64,000 nucleotides of DNA from Gemmatimonadota bacterium (GCA_009838845.1 VXRD01000003.1:38371-102370), one strand, 5' to 3'; positions 34,472-42,198 are shown, numbered from the stretch's first letter. Numbers and translations are program-made. Notes: a model not told the origin generated them from the letters alone.

Positions 34472-35358
34472 GCTTACCTCCTGAATTGCAACCGGGTGAT
34501 ACGGTGGGGGTGATTGCGCCGTCCGGGTCTTTTGAACGCGAGCGGTTGGCCCCCGGGCTGACGTTTTTGCGCGCGAAGGGGTTTGATGTGCGCGAGGGGA
34601 CATCGCTTTACGCTCAGGAGCGGTATTTGGCGGGGACGGATCGGGCGCGTGCAGATGATGTGAATGCGATGTTTGCCGATGGGGATGTGAAGGGTATTTT
34701 TGTCGCGCGCGGCGGGTATGGAGCAGCCCGCATTTTAGAGTTTTTGGATTGGACATCTATTGCCCAAAATCCAAAGGTGCTGGTGGGGTTGAGCGATACG
34801 ACGGCGTTGCAGTTGGCGATTTTTGCGCGAACGGAATTGGTGACATTTTCCGGGTTTTTGCTATGTTCGGATGTGACGGTAGAAGGTGTCCAGGAGGAGA
34901 CGGATAAGGCATTATGGGAAGCGGTGTGTTCGCATCGGTTTGAGGGCGTTGGTTTAACGCCTCTGCGCGGTGGGGAGGTGAATGGTCCATTCATTGGGGG
35001 ATGTTTGTCACTGGTGGCGTCGCTGGTGGGTACGCGGTTTTTTCCAGTACTCGATGGTGCGGTGCTGGTGCTGGAGGATGTGAATGAGCCGCCGTATCGC
35101 GTGGACCGGATGCTAAATCAGTTGGCGATGGCCGGGGTGTTTGATCGGGTCGCAGGTGTGGTGTTTGGGGAATTTGTGGATTGCGAACCCGAGCGCGAGA
35201 CAGAGGGCCGGATCGAGGATGTGGTCGATGATTTTGTTGCGCGGGTATCCTGCCCGGTTTTTTGTGGTTTGCCCTATGGGCATGGCAAAGTGCGGCGGGT
35301 ACTGCCGATTGGTCTGGGTGTGAGGATTGCACGAGATGTGTTGGAATTTGATCTATGA
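34468..35358 (+). CDS. ldcA: LD-carboxypeptidase (peptidase S66)
   Basis: A 296-residue serine peptidase that removes the terminal D-alanine from murein tetrapeptides during recycling. The nucleophile Ser109 lies in VGLSDTTALQL. The other catalytic residues are the Glu in LVLEDVNEPPYRVDRML and the His in GLPYGHGKVRRVLP. No signal peptide is present, so it is cytoplasmic as expected. It overlaps the Mur ligase stop (ATGA) and is itself overlapped by the M48 lipoprotein gene, giving a tightly coupled operon. Confidence 0.92.
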   Translation: MSLPPELQPGDTVGVIAPSGSFERERLAPGLTFLRAKGFDVREGTSLYAQERYLAGTDRARADDVNAMFADGDVKGIFVARGGYGAARILEFLDWTSIAQNPKVLVGLSDTTALQLAIFARTELVTFSGFLLCSDVTVEGVQEETDKALWEAVCSHRFEGVGLTPLRGGEVNGPFIGGCLSLVASLVGTRFFPVLDGAVLVLEDVNEPPYRVDRMLNQLAMAGVFDRVAGVVFGEFVDCEPERETEGRIEDVVDDFVARVSCPVFCGLPYGHGKVRRVLPIGLGVRIARDVLEFDL

Positions 35359-36155
35359 AAAAAATACCCCTGATATTGATCATTGCCTTGACGATGTCAT
35401 GCGCGGTGATAAATAAGCTAAATTTGTTGACGCCCGAGCAAGAGGTGGAGCTTGGCAGGCAAGCCTCGCGAGAGGTGGAGCGGTCCGTGCGATTGTACAG
35501 GGATCCGCTGGTGCGCGCTTATATAGATAGTTTGGGTCAGGCTCTGGTGCGGGCGTCGAGACTGTCACAGTTTCGATATTATTTTAAGGTGGTCGATGCA
35601 CCCGAGGTGAATGCATTTGCTCTGCCAGGGGGATTTATATATGTGAATCTCGGGTTGATTAAAGCAGCTGGGACCGAGTCGGAACTGGCCGGGGTGATTG
35701 GGCACGAGATTGGGCATGTGGAGATGCATCACGGGGCTAAGAAAATCTCACAGCAGTATGGTCTTGCTGTTGTGGTCGATGTGATATCCGGGAGCGGGGA
35801 TCCATCGTTGAAGCGAAAGGTCATCGCCCAATTATTGGGATTTGGCGGAGGATTGGGCGTGTTAAGCTACGGACGAGAAGCAGAGCGCGAATCCGATAAG
35901 TTCGCGGTACATTGCATGGTAAATGCGGATGTTGATCCCGAGGGCATAGCGCGTTTTTTTGAGACGCTGTTGAAGTTGCACAAACGGGAACCCAAAGGGG
36001 TCGAGGCGTGGTTTTCGACCCATCCCCCAACGCAATCTCGCATTGATTTTGTCCGATCTGAAATTGCCAAACTTCCGAATACCGCAGGCCTTAAAAAGAC
36101 ATCCGCGCGATTCGAGCAAATTCGCGCCCGCATCGGCGGAGGTAAAGGCAGTTAG
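35355..36155 (+). CDS. M48-family metallopeptidase, lipoprotein
   Basis: A 266-residue exported peptidase. The signal ends in a lipobox (ALTMSC, Cys16). The zinc motif HEIGH is at residues 117-121 (VIGHEIGHVEMHHGAK), and the third ligand Glu is in EAERESDKFAV. The overall arrangement resembles BepA/LoiP-type periplasmic proteases that control outer-membrane protein quality, but without their TPR domain. It overlaps the ldcA stop (ATGA) and is followed by the AsmA-like gene. Confidence 0.9.
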   Translation: MKKIPLILIIALTMSCAVINKLNLLTPEQEVELGRQASREVERSVRLYRDPLVRAYIDSLGQALVRASRLSQFRYYFKVVDAPEVNAFALPGGFIYVNLGLIKAAGTESELAGVIGHEIGHVEMHHGAKKISQQYGLAVVVDVISGSGDPSLKRKVIAQLLGFGGGLGVLSYGREAERESDKFAVHCMVNADVDPEGIARFFETLLKLHKREPKGVEAWFSTHPPTQSRIDFVRSEIAKLPNTAGLKKTSARFEQIRARIGGGKGS

Positions 36156-36188
36156 TAGTCTTTGCGAACTTCACACTTCCTACTTCCT

Positions 36189-37139
36189 ATGGTTCGTTTT
36201 CTCAAGTGGTTTTTTCCGATTAGCACGGCGGTTCTGATTGTTTTAGTCGCCAGTGCGTACTGGTATATGACGCCGCAGCGGTTGAAGGCGATTGTGCAAC
36301 CGCATTTGTCGTCTGCTTTGGGCAGAGAGGTGATGTTCGACCATATAGAGTGGGGGCTATCTGATGGTGTGGTGTTTTCGGGTTTAAGGGTGGAAAAGGG
36401 GGATGGCTCTTATCCTTTGTTGGTTGCGGAGCGGGCACAGGTGCCTGTGTCGCCGAGCGCGTGGTTGTTGGGAGATAGGTGGTGGGGCGAATTGGTGATG
36501 GAAGATGCGGTTGTTTCGCCCGAGGGGCAGAGGCGCATTGAGTTTGTGTTCCGCCGTTTGGAGATGGATTTGTATCCTCAAAATGGACGTTTATCTATCT
36601 CGCGGATAGAGGGACAGGTGTACGAGGGAGTGCTCACGGGTGATCTGGTGTGGGATAATGGCGCGTGGGATGGGTCTGTGTCGCTTGCGAATGCTCAGGC
36701 AGAACAGGTGGTGCGTTCGATTGGCTGGGATATACCGCTTTACGGCGCGGTTGATATTAAGACCCAGGTTTCAGGTGCAGGCGTGAGTGGTACCGCACAA
36801 ATGGTCGAGGGGCGCATTGTGAAGTGGGCTTTTTTGCAGCGATTGTTGCATCCAATGGCACAATGGGGTTTGATAAATGCCGATGAGGTCCCGCTCAAAG
36901 ATGTGACGGTGGTTTTTCAGGTGCAAGGCGATGAGGTGATTCTCGATGGGACACAGTTCACTGCTTCAGATATAGCTTGTACGTTGAATGGTAAGACTTT
37001 GGGTGGGCAGTTGGATTATGTGCTGGATGTGGAAATGCCCATTCAATTCGCCGGGTTTCGCCTGGGCAGAGCCATTCCCATACGAGTAAAAATTACCGGT
37101 CCGGCAAACGCACCAGAAGTGACTATGGAGATTAAATAG
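36189..37139 (+). CDS. AsmA-like inner-membrane anchored protein
   Basis: A 316-residue protein with one N-terminal transmembrane helix (FPISTAVLIVLVASAYWYM). A periplasmic beta-rich domain follows, resembling the start and end of AsmA/TamB-type proteins (ALGREVMFDHIEWGLSDGVV near the N-terminus, AIPIRVKITGPANAPEV at the end). This superfamily is linked to lipid transport between membranes. It is far shorter than AsmA or TamB. The Met at 36189 is chosen because the membrane helix follows directly. A degenerate duplicate of its last 41 codons lies at 39638-39763. Confidence 0.7.
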   Translation: MVRFLKWFFPISTAVLIVLVASAYWYMTPQRLKAIVQPHLSSALGREVMFDHIEWGLSDGVVFSGLRVEKGDGSYPLLVAERAQVPVSPSAWLLGDRWWGELVMEDAVVSPEGQRRIEFVFRRLEMDLYPQNGRLSISRIEGQVYEGVLTGDLVWDNGAWDGSVSLANAQAEQVVRSIGWDIPLYGAVDIKTQVSGAGVSGTAQMVEGRIVKWAFLQRLLHPMAQWGLINADEVPLKDVTVVFQVQGDEVILDGTQFTASDIACTLNGKTLGGQLDYVLDVEMPIQFAGFRLGRAIPIRVKITGPANAPEVTMEIK

Positions 37140-37141
37140 GT

Positions 37142-37255
37142 TTAAAGAGCCAGCAACAAGATAATGATTATGCCGAGCACTATCAATCCGCCGAAAAAAA
37201 CGATGCAGAAACCCCTCACAAATCCGCCTATAAAATCGTTGTTATTGTTGCTCAT
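37142..37255 (-). CDS. Small membrane peptide, 37 residues, copy 1
   Basis: The chain MSNNNNDFIGGFVRGFC is followed by a 20-residue hydrophobic helix (LIVLGIIIILLLAL at the end). It has no known family. A paralogue of the same length lies at 39766-39879 and differs mostly by conservative replacements (I/V, R/K, G/A), which argues for a real selected protein. Here the ATG lies inside the last codons of the HEPN-like gene, overlapping it by 14 bases. The stop is three bases from the AsmA-like stop on the other strand. Confidence 0.55.
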   Translation of the reverse strand: MSNNNNDFIGGFVRGFCIVFFGGLIVLGIIIILLLAL

Positions 37256-38198
37256 GTGAGTCATGTCCATCATGATGAAGAATAAGGTGTCCCGTTTCTT
37301 CGTTGAAAGATGTCGAAGTCTTTATTTGACTTTTAAACTTCTTCAGCTTGTTCAGGACAAATTTATGCGACGATTTGAAGTCCTTATTTTGAAATAGTCG
37401 TTCAAGCTCAGAAGGGGCGAACTCTGGTATCATTTCCATAACATAGGAAAGTTTCCATAGATATTTAACAAGAAATTTTGCGGTTTCATAATCCAGATCA
37501 ATGAATTGGGTAGTATTCCTTGTTCTTGGATCATCATAAAATTCTAATCTAAGAGGATTATCAGATGACATAGAATAACGTGGGTGACTCATTTTATTTC
37601 TAAAAAAGGATACTTCGGTGAGAACTTCAAGGATTCCCTTCAAGAACTTTGAACTTTGATAAGAGTTTTCTAAGTAGTTATTTTTTTTCAAATACTCTTC
37701 TAAGCATTTCAATTTGGACGAAAATAACAGGTCATTGATCCAAGATTGGTCTATTACGCTAGTATCTCCTTTACTATAGGACGTGGCTATACGCTCCATA
37801 AAAGTTAGCATTGAAGACTCAATTTTCGTTAAGTAATGCGCAATAGACCCTCTCACAAATGGGAATAGAATTTCTGATAATTCCGCGGTTAGATGTTTTT
37901 TAAAGCGATTTATAGCTTCTGACCGTGTCATCTCTGGTGGTAGGTGTTCAATCTTGACAGATCCAGAATCTAACATGTTTAATTTCGAGTAATAATCTAA
38001 GATCACCGCAATGAGTGGCGCACTTGGAAATTCCATAAATTCTATACGTTGTGTCTTAAGACATTCCATTTTAATCTTTTCTACCTCATCTTGAAATTCT
38101 TTAATAGCCTGTTTAAATTCAGGATCTGATGACGAAGGCCATATTGTAGTGAATTCCATTCCGTTAGAGCTAATTAGCTTTACTTTTTGTTTTTTCAT
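37242..38198 (-). CDS. HEPN-like protein next to an MNT gene
   Basis: A 318-residue AT-rich gene product with no family recognised overall. A HEPN-type R-x4-H motif is visible in FRNKMSHPRYS (about residue 208), inside a helical region that follows a conserved segment (SEILFPFVRGSIAHYLTKI). The adjacent upstream gene encodes a minimal nucleotidyltransferase. HEPN-MNT pairs form toxin-antitoxin systems in which the MNT protein AMPylates or otherwise silences the HEPN RNase. This protein is longer than usual HEPN toxins (about 130), so it may be a divergent or fused version. The C-terminus (HHDGHDSHEQQ) overlaps the small-peptide gene, probably an insertion border. Confidence 0.55.
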   Translation of the reverse strand: MKKQKVKLISSNGMEFTTIWPSSSDPEFKQAIKEFQDEVEKIKMECLKTQRIEFMEFPSAPLIAVILDYYSKLNMLDSGSVKIEHLPPEMTRSEAINRFKKHLTAELSEILFPFVRGSIAHYLTKIESSMLTFMERIATSYSKGDTSVIDQSWINDLLFSSKLKCLEEYLKKNNYLENSYQSSKFLKGILEVLTEVSFFRNKMSHPRYSMSSDNPLRLEFYDDPRTRNTTQFIDLDYETAKFLVKYLWKLSYVMEMIPEFAPSELERLFQNKDFKSSHKFVLNKLKKFKSQIKTSTSFNEETGHLILHHDGHDSHEQQ

Positions 38199-38244
38199 CA
38201 GTTACTCCTATTGACGAGCACTTCAGTATTACAGATTTGTACTT

Positions 38245-38700
38245 TTATGCTGAGTCAGTTTGTATGGCTTGGTCTATCTTGGCAGATAAGTCATCCACAT
38301 CTTTGAAAGCTTCTGCTACGCGATCAAAAACGGCAAAATCTTCGGTTTTCTGGTGAAAAACAGGTATTCCATCTCGCGTAACGGTTTGCCAGAAGGGGGC
38401 TTCATAGTCTTGGTGGTATATCCATTCCTCCGCAGTAAGTACGATAAGCGAAGGCACAACCTCGGTGCCAATCGCGAGCGTATATCCGGGTTCAGCAACG
38501 GACTTCTTAGTTTTCCAATCTCCTTCGTAGATGATAACGAGAACATCCAAATCAGATTCCCCATTAGATGATCCACGCGCTTTGGAACCAAAGATAATGA
38601 GATCTTTTATGAGATCCGCAAACTGTGCTTCCAGAGTTTTCTGGTAAGCTTCAAGCCAAATGCGTTCTTCGCACGTCAATGTCAAATTTTTTAAAGTCAT
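38245..38700 (-). CDS. Minimal nucleotidyltransferase (MNT) domain protein
   Basis: A 151-residue nucleotidyltransferase of the polymerase-beta fold. The signature FGSKARGSSNGESDLDVLVI gives the G-S motif and the two catalytic Asp residues. It is of the type found as antitoxin in HEPN-MNT modules. The start overlaps the PIN gene stop (ATGA), and the HEPN-like gene follows after 46 bases, so all four genes from 39441 to 37242 form one operon. Confidence 0.82.
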   Translation of the reverse strand: MTLKNLTLTCEERIWLEAYQKTLEAQFADLIKDLIIFGSKARGSSNGESDLDVLVIIYEGDWKTKKSVAEPGYTLAIGTEVVPSLIVLTAEEWIYHQDYEAPFWQTVTRDGIPVFHQKTEDFAVFDRVAEAFKDVDDLSAKIDQAIQTDSA

Positions 38701-39155
38701 AAATTCTGAAGATATGTGAAGTTACGCGCGGCTTCCTCTCCCTTCTCAAAAGCAGCACTGTAAAGGTCGAAGTCCACAGTGATCAGTGGCCTTTCCTCTG
38801 AAATAACCTCCAAAAGCGCGGCATCGGTCAGCCCAAGCCGAGTGAATGCGCTGTTGTGTGCGGCGGTGGTACTATCGACAATGATCTCCTCACTGTCATC
38901 AATTATGGATCGGAGTTTTTCAAGCAACCGGGTGAGATTCATTCTATCGTATTTGAGGAGATTGGACACTTCGGTAAGCGTATTCGGTGTAACAAAAACT
39001 CGATTTAGCGTTTGTATGATTCCCAATAGGCGGTCGTAGTCTTCCGGTGTAAATCTGCGCGTCCGGCGATGTCTCTCGATCAGTGTTCGATCTACTTGGC
39101 CGACGACAAGTAGCACCAGGAGATTTGCGTCAATAAAGGCTTCTTTAGATCGCAT
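38697..39155 (-). CDS. PIN-domain protein
   Basis: A 152-residue PIN-domain protein. The acidic residues lie in AFIDANLLVLLVVG, TPNTLTEVSNLL, LGLTDAALLEV and LITVDFDLY, the expected order for the nuclease centre. It lies four bases after the 93-residue protein gene and overlaps the MNT gene. It could be a second toxin of the module, with the 93-residue protein as its partner. Substrate RNA is unknown. Confidence 0.8.
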   Translation of the reverse strand: MRSKEAFIDANLLVLLVVGQVDRTLIERHRRTRRFTPEDYDRLLGIIQTLNRVFVTPNTLTEVSNLLKYDRMNLTRLLEKLRSIIDDSEEIIVDSTTAAHNSAFTRLGLTDAALLEVISEERPLITVDFDLYSAAFEKGEEAARNFTYLQNL

Positions 39156-39159
39156 CAGA

Positions 39160-39441
39160 TCAATTCGAGGTGGTTAGAGAGCGATGGGTCATGCCTACGA
39201 TTTCACCGGTGTGGTCATTGATTTCAACGACTTTGAACGAACGGTTCTTCCAGTCTTGTCCCCCGAGGTTGGCTGCCAGGCTCCGCCGTTCCCAGGGGCG
39301 AGAGAAACCTATGGTTATTTTCCAGGCATTTGCTGTTTCGTCGAATACCACCTCTTCAAGTCCCAGGTCCTGAACTTCCTCGTCGGCAAATAGTTCGGTT
39401 ATGTATTTGTTCGCCGCCCGCACGGCTTCTTTTACATTCAT
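39160..39441 (-). CDS. Unrecognised 93-residue protein paired with PIN gene
   Basis: No family is recognised. The chain begins MNVKEAVRAANKYITELFA, with acidic middle segments (DEEVQDLGLEEVVFDETANA) and a beta-rich end (KNRSFKVVEINDHTGEIVG). GGAGG precedes the ATG by seven bases. Being the first gene of the operon, directly before a PIN gene, it has the position of an antitoxin, although no DNA-binding motif is obvious. Confidence 0.65.
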   Translation of the reverse strand: MNVKEAVRAANKYITELFADEEVQDLGLEEVVFDETANAWKITIGFSRPWERRSLAANLGGQDWKNRSFKVVEINDHTGEIVGMTHRSLTTSN

Positions 39442-39530
39442 TTATGCCTCCATACAGTCTTATCATTTTTTTTAGATTAAATTTTCAAAAAAGAAACCAA
39501 TTTAGACTGCTAAGAAAAGCGTTTCCATTA

Positions 39531-39640
39531 CAAAAAATTAAAAAAATGAGAGTTGGACGGGTTCTTGTTATGTGGTGGGTTGTAGGGTAGGTTGTCTGGC
39601 AGGTCTCTCAGGGGGATAGCACACGGCTTTGAAGGAGCAG
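39531..39640 (-). pseudogene. Fragment of the RecB/Cas4-like nuclease gene (C-terminus)
   Basis: On the minus strand this matches the last 110 bases of the nuclease gene ending at 51473, including FKAVCYP and RPARQ. It has many substitutions and a premature stop. It is joined at a GGGCAG-like microhomology to a fragment of the AsmA-like gene (39638 onward). It has no start and is not expressed as a protein. Confidence 0.8.
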
Positions 39641-39763
39641 TTGGATTATGTGCGGGATATGCCCATTCAATTTTCTGGATTTCATCTGGGCAGAGCCATT
39701 CCCATACGAGTAAAAATTACCGGGATGGCAAACGCGCCAGAGGTGACAGTGGAACTAAAATAG
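39638..39763 (+). pseudogene. Fragment of the AsmA-like gene (last 41 codons)
   Basis: QLDYVRDMPIQFSGFHLG and the segment AIPIRVKITGMANAPEVTVE correspond to the C-terminus of the AsmA-like protein ending at 37139. The rest of the gene is missing. The small-peptide gene that follows the AsmA-like gene has also been duplicated here. Confidence 0.82.
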
Positions 39764-39765
39764 GC

Positions 39766-39879
39766 TTAAAGAGTCAGCGCAATGACGATGAGTAAGCCGA
39801 CTATAAGCAACGCACCGAAAAAGACGACACAAAAGCCTTTGATGAATCCGCCTACAAATCCATCTTTGTTGTCGTTCAT
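39766..39879 (-). CDS. Small membrane peptide, 37 residues, copy 2
   Basis: The chain MNDNKDGFVGGFIKGFC with a hydrophobic C-terminal half (LLIVGLLIVIALTL) is a paralogue of 37142-37255. GAAGGG lies about ten bases before the ATG. It starts seven bases after the stop of the aspartic-protease-like gene, so the two are probably one transcript. Conserved length and charge pattern in two diverged copies support coding. Confidence 0.58.
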   Translation of the reverse strand: MNDNKDGFVGGFIKGFCVVFFGALLIVGLLIVIALTL

Positions 39880-39886
39880 GTTACTC

Positions 39887-40285
39887 TTACCCTTCAATAT
39901 CGCCGCGAACAAAGCCATGAGTAGCCTTCAGCAGAACGGCTGGTAGCCTCTTAAGTTCTTCATTCCGAGGGTCAACCTCGAATCCACCGGATTCTAAAGC
40001 GGTAACGCCGAGCAATGGTTCCGCTCCATCTTCTCCGTACACAATGGTTCCACCGACGATTTCTCCCTCGAACTCGATCTCGGCAATGGTTATATCCATG
40101 GTCATAGGATTTCCGTCTGCAAGTACGTAATCGCGGCTACCCCTCGGTTCGAGTCCAATCTCTTCAAGGCACACCCTTGGCACGAGTGAGTCGAACGCGC
40201 CAGTAGCGACTAAAAATTTGCCGGTCCAGCTACGTTGTCGGTCCGCGGGATTGCGGATCGTTACGTCAACATAAACCGAGGCCAT
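39887..40285 (-). CDS. Retropepsin-like protein lacking the catalytic Asp
   Basis: A 132-residue protein resembling the clan AA aspartic proteases of bacteria: GKFLVATGAFDSLVPRVCLE, EIEFEGEIVGGTIVYGEDG and PLLGVTALESGGFEVDP are the usual blocks. The active-site DTGA reads ATGA here, and the codon GCT is one base from the Asp codon GAT. It is therefore likely inactive or has another role. GGAG precedes the ATG. The small membrane peptide gene follows after seven bases. Confidence 0.75.
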   Translation of the reverse strand: MASVYVDVTIRNPADRQRSWTGKFLVATGAFDSLVPRVCLEEIGLEPRGSRDYVLADGNPMTMDITIAEIEFEGEIVGGTIVYGEDGAEPLLGVTALESGGFEVDPRNEELKRLPAVLLKATHGFVRGDIEG

Positions 40286-40369
40286 GGTGCTTCTCCAATT
40301 AGGATGGTTTTGGATTGCATACCTGTCGATATGAGACCTATCTGGATGTCCGTCTTTGTAGCATACGAT

Positions 40370-40403
40370 AAGAGGCGGCCTGAATCAACTCAGGCCGCCT
40401 CTT
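40370..40403. terminator. Strong hairpin with T-run, plus-strand terminator
   Basis: A 14-bp perfect stem AAGAGGCGGCCTGA/TCAGGCCGCCTCTT with a six-base loop, followed by TTTTTT on the plus strand. It sits after the GHKL-STAS-PIN operon (minus) and before the aspartic-protease-like gene. For minus-strand transcripts the stem is present but the U-tract is poor. Confidence 0.65.
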
Positions 40404-40426
40404 TTTTGCAATATCGCATCATAAAA

Positions 40427-40960
40427 TTAACGCAATAACTTGCCGTTTGCAGTTAGAATAGGTATGCCTTGACCTTTGAAATCACCGTCATTTGTGATCA
40501 GTTTCAATCCTTTTCTTTTACACAAATCGGTTATCATTTGATCATTAAAATCGAAATCACCAGTAGCATAATCATTCAGGAGGTCATCTATTTTTACTTT
40601 CTTAAAGTCATTTTCTATCCGTGAACAGTGGCTCAGAACACGCTTAGTATTGTCAGCAATTTCTTGAGCTATGGGTTTGAAATCTTTGCTGTTGCGAAAA
40701 GTTTTAAATTCAATATGGGATGCATTGGTGTGCCATTTTAGTCTCGCATAGGCATTGATAAATTCACAAACGACAAGGATGTCAATATAAATACAACTCT
40801 TTGCAGCCAGAATACGCCCAAATGCTTTAGAATATATATTCACCCAATAACTGTTGGGGTTTTGAGGAGCATAGAGATAAAACCATATATTGGTATCCAG
40901 AAACAATTTATCTTGAGATTTAAAACGATATTTTTCCACTGACACTGTATTAAGTGCCAT
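40427..40960 (-). CDS. PIN-domain protein of the GHKL-STAS-PIN operon
   Basis: A 177-residue PIN-domain protein. Acidic centre residues lie in KLFLDTNIWFYLYAP, VVCEFINAYARLKW, DFDFNDQMI and ITNDGDFKGQGIPIL. The Met at 40960 is used; a longer frame to 41038 would run into the STAS gene. It overlaps the STAS gene by 11 bases. As the third gene of a module with an ATPase and a STAS protein, it is the likely effector, probably cutting RNA. Its target is unknown. Confidence 0.8.
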   Translation of the reverse strand: MALNTVSVEKYRFKSQDKLFLDTNIWFYLYAPQNPNSYWVNIYSKAFGRILAAKSCIYIDILVVCEFINAYARLKWHTNASHIEFKTFRNSKDFKPIAQEIADNTKRVLSHCSRIENDFKKVKIDDLLNDYATGDFDFNDQMITDLCKRKGLKLITNDGDFKGQGIPILTANGKLLR

Positions 40961-41315
40961 CGTTTTCTTCCTCCAGCACATCCTGAACGGCCTGGTTAAA
41001 TTTTTCCGGGTCTCGAAAATATTGCTTGGCTGTCTCAATGACGCGCTTCAATAACTCCAGATCATCTTGTTCTATATCTTTTACCTCTAAAAGAGAACGG
41101 ATTTGTTCACTGTTAAATGTTCCATATAGCTGCCCAATTGCTGCATTCAAAAATGCAGAGGTCAAAGTCGTAACATTGCGGAATGAGAGTACAACTCTAT
41201 GGCCAGATTTAAGTCCAGATTCAAGACGCTCATAGACTTTTTGTCCATCCCCGGAAGCTACACACAAGGGATTGCCTACAACTTCAAATAATGAAATTTC
41301 AATATTTTTTTGCAT
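40950..41315 (-). CDS. STAS-like (DUF4325) protein
   Basis: A 121-residue protein matching the STAS-like DUF4325 pattern: HRVVLSFRNVTTLTSAFLN and LNAAIGQLYGTFNSEQIRSL. STAS domains of this kind act as anti-sigma-factor antagonists or interact with GHKL kinases. GAGGG lies before the ATG at 41315. It sits between the GHKL gene and the PIN gene in one operon, suggesting that it transmits the state of the ATPase to the PIN effector. Confidence 0.8.
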   Translation of the reverse strand: MQKNIEISLFEVVGNPLCVASGDGQKVYERLESGLKSGHRVVLSFRNVTTLTSAFLNAAIGQLYGTFNSEQIRSLLEVKDIEQDDLELLKRVIETAKQYFRDPEKFNQAVQDVLEEENDGT

Positions 41316-41325
41316 GGTAATCCCT

Positions 41326-42198
41326 CTAAAAAATATCTGCTGCATTTATTTCGGAAGTAAGGCCATAGGACGCTGTATCCGCTGTATTTATTTCTACACT
41401 TACCACAGTGCCGGGAAATCGTTCGCTTAGTTGTGCCGTAAAAGTATGTCCATTTCTACGTTGCCAATAGCCAGCATCCGAAACGATCTGAATACAGCCG
41501 CGATTTAAGTCAATAAATTCACCGAGTATCTTCAAACCCAATCCACCTGGTACACTGCCACGCTTGGTTGTATTATTACCCTCAGTTGCCCATTCAATCG
41601 CTTTTTCTGGCGAAAAGTCAAGTCCTGTATGAGTTTTTATATTTTGGCGCATGCCCACTCCCAGATCTGCCACTGTAAAATCAAGTTTTTTGCGTTTATG
41701 AAAAAATTGTCCGCAACTAAAAATCCCCCTCTCAGTGCTGGAGTGCAAAACGGCATTGCTGAATATCTCAAAAATGCTCTCGCGAAATTTTTTCAGCAGC
41801 CCCAAAGACATTTTAGGCATCTCGGAACGATATATAAGCTCATATTCAATATAGCCAGAAAAATAGCGGTCGTCTTTGGTATCAAATCGTTTGTAGGTAA
41901 TGGTGGAGCCCCAATCATCTGGAATTTTATTTCGTCCGTAGTGACTGAGAAAACCGTTTCTCGAAAGAATATTTTGAACTTCATGAGGGATATGTGTCAA
42001 TCTGACGGTGTTCAGTTTTGCACCTAAGTTATAGAGTATTGCACCAAATGCCGCACACATATCGGCGTCAAACCATGTCGTTCCTCTCATGTCAATTTCA
42101 ATATTATCACAAAAACAATCCTTGGTTTGTGCATGGAGGTGAACAAGTCTTTCAAAACCTCGCCGATCATGACGAATAGGCGGCAGAGTAACCCTCAC
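41326..42198 (-). CDS. STAS-HATPase fusion (GHKL ATP-binding protein)
   Basis: A 290-residue protein. The first 95 residues look like a STAS-type domain (IEIDMRGTTWFDADMCAAFG, then NTVRLTHIPHEVQNIL). A GHKL ATPase follows, with an N-box-like FSNAVLHSS (near 145), a G1 box VADLGVGM and a G2 box GGLGLKILGEF. It resembles anti-sigma kinase-like proteins that act as switches rather than DNA-gyrase-type enzymes. The GTG start has GGAGGTG before it. It is first in the operon with STAS and PIN genes, in a defence island. Confidence 0.8.
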   Translation of the reverse strand: MRVTLPPIRHDRRGFERLVHLHAQTKDCFCDNIEIDMRGTTWFDADMCAAFGAILYNLGAKLNTVRLTHIPHEVQNILSRNGFLSHYGRNKIPDDWGSTITYKRFDTKDDRYFSGYIEYELIYRSEMPKMSLGLLKKFRESIFEIFSNAVLHSSTERGIFSCGQFFHKRKKLDFTVADLGVGMRQNIKTHTGLDFSPEKAIEWATEGNNTTKRGSVPGGLGLKILGEFIDLNRGCIQIVSDAGYWQRRNGHTFTAQLSERFPGTVVSVEINTADTASYGLTSEINAADIF

